Notes under the pieces: model-generated
Told to the model about the DNA's origin: nothing
Seen by the model: only the letters and a program-made list of their open reading frames with translations
Database searches by the model: none
Made by a program: the position numbers and the translations under genes
Source of the DNA: Pavlovales sp. CCMP2436
Taxonomy: Eukaryota > Haptophyta > Pavlovophyceae > Pavlovales
DNA length: 16,763 nt
Direction of reading: 5' to 3'
Assembly: GCA_026770615.1 (NCBI GenBank)
Contig: MU631799.1
Coordinates: forward strand, 86,197 to 102,959
Shown: positions 15,523 to 16,763 of the stretch, one piece after another
Numbering within the stretch: position 1 is the first letter of the stretch
Layout: each line of letters starts with the position of its first letter

Positions 15523-15553
15523 GAAGGAGGGAGGAAGCCTCGTCAAGCTGGCC
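15523..15553 (-). pseudogene. partial duplicate of the TPR exon start
   Basis: After another CAG, the minus strand reads GGCCAGCTTGACGAGGCTTC, closely matching the first bases of the TPR exon (GGCCGGCTTGCCGAGGCGGC) and encoding GQLDEASSLL, before breaking into AT-rich sequence. It is either a short exon or a truncated duplicate. Confidence 0.4.
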
Positions 15554-15666
15554 CTGACGACGAGTAGCAGTAGTATACGTATCATTCATAAGAGTAATAG
15601 TTATGAACAATTGTGCAACAACTCGTGACAGCAGACTATTTCGAATCCGGGCTGGGCCAAATCCGG

Positions 15667-15691
15667 GCAACTGCCAGAAAAAGGCAGTTGC
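15667..15691. repeat. perfect 9-bp hairpin with purine loop
   Basis: GCAACTGCC-AGAAAAA-GGCAGTTGC. A second, similar hairpin ACACTCGC-AAAGAAG-GCGAGTGT lies at 15899-15921. Both have 7-nt purine loops. Confidence 0.8.
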
Positions 15692-15826
15692 AAATAATTT
15701 TATTAGAATACCTGTGCTTGCTGGTGCGCTCTTACTACAACTACTACTACTACTACTAAGGTGGCTGGGGGGGGGGAGAGGGGGAGGGGGGAGGAGTGAC
15801 ACCCGGTGTGAATAATAACATTAATA

Positions 15827-16006
15827 CTATAGTGGTCTACTGTGGCATTGGCACGGGCCTGATAATAACATGCATAATTATTAATGATTCGTAATAGTAC
15901 ACTCGCAAAGAAGGCGAGTGTCGTGAACGATTGCTGTATTACTATTGCTGTATCACTATTACTGTAGTGGTGCCCTGCAGTCCACTGCGGCATTGGCGCG
16001 CGCCTG
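15827..16006. repeat. direct repeat of an exon-like block
   Basis: CTATAGTGGT...CTACTGTGGCATTGGCACGG at 15827-15861 recurs at 15962-16006 as CTGTAGTGGT plus a 10-base insertion and CCACTGCGGCATTGGCGCGC. On the minus strand both read QARANAxVD after a CAG, so they may be duplicated TPR-gene exon pieces. Confidence 0.55.
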
Positions 16007-16235
16007 GAAGGTTTTTTTTTATTTTTTTTTTATGTATTATGTTTTTATCTTTTTATCCAGTTGAGAAGCTGACGGTGTATTAACGCGCGTCTGGGAAGAG
16101 AGAGAGATAGGGGGACGAGGGGGAAGGGGATGGAGGGGTGTGGAGGGAGGGTATGTGTGTGTGCGTACGTGGCGGGGGGGTTAAAAATAGAAGAAGAAAA
16201 AGGCTGATAGTGATAGAAATAGAAATGGTTCGGTA

Positions 16236-16470
16236 TGAATACCTGCGTACCGAATTGCAAGGCGGCGGCGAGGGGCACCACGTTTTTATATCATTATTAT
16301 TATTATTAAACTCGGACAAAGCAGTAGACGAGAGGCACCACTTTCTCATAACACTTTTTTTGTGGTAAGATATCGGTACCTGCACACGCACAGACATGGC
16401 CTGTGTTCCAAACTGCAAAGCGGCGGTAGACTCGGACAAGTCAGCAGAAGAAGGCGCAACGCAGATCACG
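16236..16470 (-). pseudogene. degenerate repeated exon-like pieces (LQFGTQ units)
   Basis: On the minus strand, AALQFGTQ is encoded twice (about 16238-16265 and 16392-16425), each next to a CAG/GTA-type boundary. Shared ACTCGGACAA words occur at ~16311 and ~16431. The pieces resemble repeated exons of the same minus-strand gene as the TPR exon, separated by (ATT)n and T-rich DNA. The evidence is pattern repetition only. Low-complexity DNA between (15730-15800 poly-G/CTA; 16010-16060 poly-T; 16080-16150 purine-rich) holds no gene. Confidence 0.3.
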
Positions 16471-16472
16471 AG

Positions 16473-16752
16473 AATTGTTTTAGAGCGCCCACCGAATGCA
16501 GATGAGAGCAGTCGCGTCAACTTAGACTGGTGGATTCATAGAGAAAGGGGGGGGGGGGGGGGGGGGGAGGGGGTCAGGCGCAGCGCATTTCACACAAAAA
16601 AATAGAAATAACATAACATTAATTGTTGTAGAGCGTCCGCTGAATGCAGATGAGAGCAGACGTGTCAACTTAGAATGGTGGATTTATAGAGAAAGGGGGG
16701 GGGTTAGTCAGACGCAGCGCATTTCACACGAACAAATAGAATAAAAACAGAA
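16473..16752 (+). repeat. 148-bp tandem repeat, two copies
   Basis: Copies start at 16473 and 16621 (AATTGTT(T/G)TAGAGCG). They share GAATGCAGATGAGAGCAG, TGGTGGATT, AGAGAAAGGGG and CGCAGCGCATTTCACAC. The G run is 21 long in the first copy and 9 in the second. Both read IVxERPxNADESxRVNLxWW on the plus strand with a few substitutions. Confidence 0.9.
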
Positions 16753-16763
16753 AAAATATTGTT

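Noticed and set aside
15630..15700. tRNA-like B box (TTTCGAATCCGG)
   Set aside because: No pairing T stem, no A box at proper distance and no cloverleaf.
16547..16572. Poly-G runs as functional G-quadruplex elements
   Set aside because: Long homopolymer G tracts occur throughout (6391, 10381, 14296, 15766, 16547) and are likely slippage products with uncertain length; nothing ties them to a function here.

Overview
The window looks like nuclear DNA of a unicellular eukaryote, probably a microalga. Coding exons are GC-rich with G/C third positions and are broken up by GT-AG introns that are AT-rich or made of microsatellites. Intergenic DNA is full of TA, TTA and poly-G tracts, tandem duplications and inverted repeats. 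A haptophyte or a similar alga would fit, but nothing here fixes the lineage. There are no rRNA, tRNA or CRISPR loci that I can support.

Layout. 1-117: edge of a GC-rich coding-like segment. 118-1821: AT-rich island with a 175-bp inverted repeat and a frame-broken minus-strand gene for a beta-rich, LamG/ConA-like protein of viral character. 1822-3000: decayed plus-strand coding DNA with two tandem duplications (79 and 65 bp) that break the frame, then hairpins and a T-run. 3000-3890: GC-rich repeats and one copy of a 110-bp dispersed repeat. 3893-6787: the one gene that can be modelled end to end, a six-exon CDC37 (Hsp90 co-chaperone); its last intron holds a long TA microsatellite and an inverted second copy of the 110-bp repeat. 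6788-8450: small inverted-repeat elements and short coding remnants. 8450-10700: pogo-like DDE transposase-derived gene on the minus strand, with two introns and a likely frameshift. 10700-11280: AT-rich spacer with a perfect 23-nt inverted repeat and an 80-bp tandem repeat. 11375-13947: two pieces of a UvrD/Rep-type helicase on opposite strands, with two unrecognised coding-like ORFs between them. 14686-14919: foldback (MITE-like) hairpin around a poly-A loop. 15350-16763: a minus-strand kinesin-light-chain-type TPR exon with degenerate duplicated exon pieces, and a 148-bp tandem repeat at the right edge.

The genes do not form a pathway. CDC37 is the conserved host gene. The rest is a repeat-rich landscape of a virus-like insertion, a transposase, a rearranged helicase and duplicated exon fragments. 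The observations most worth following are the split, strand-switched helicase; the inverted-repeat AT-rich element; the duplicated CDC37 splice donor that would add a 24-codon poly-leucine cassette in phase; and an 18-bp motif found at the edges of unrelated coding fragments. Many frames are broken, so some breaks may be sequencing or assembly errors.
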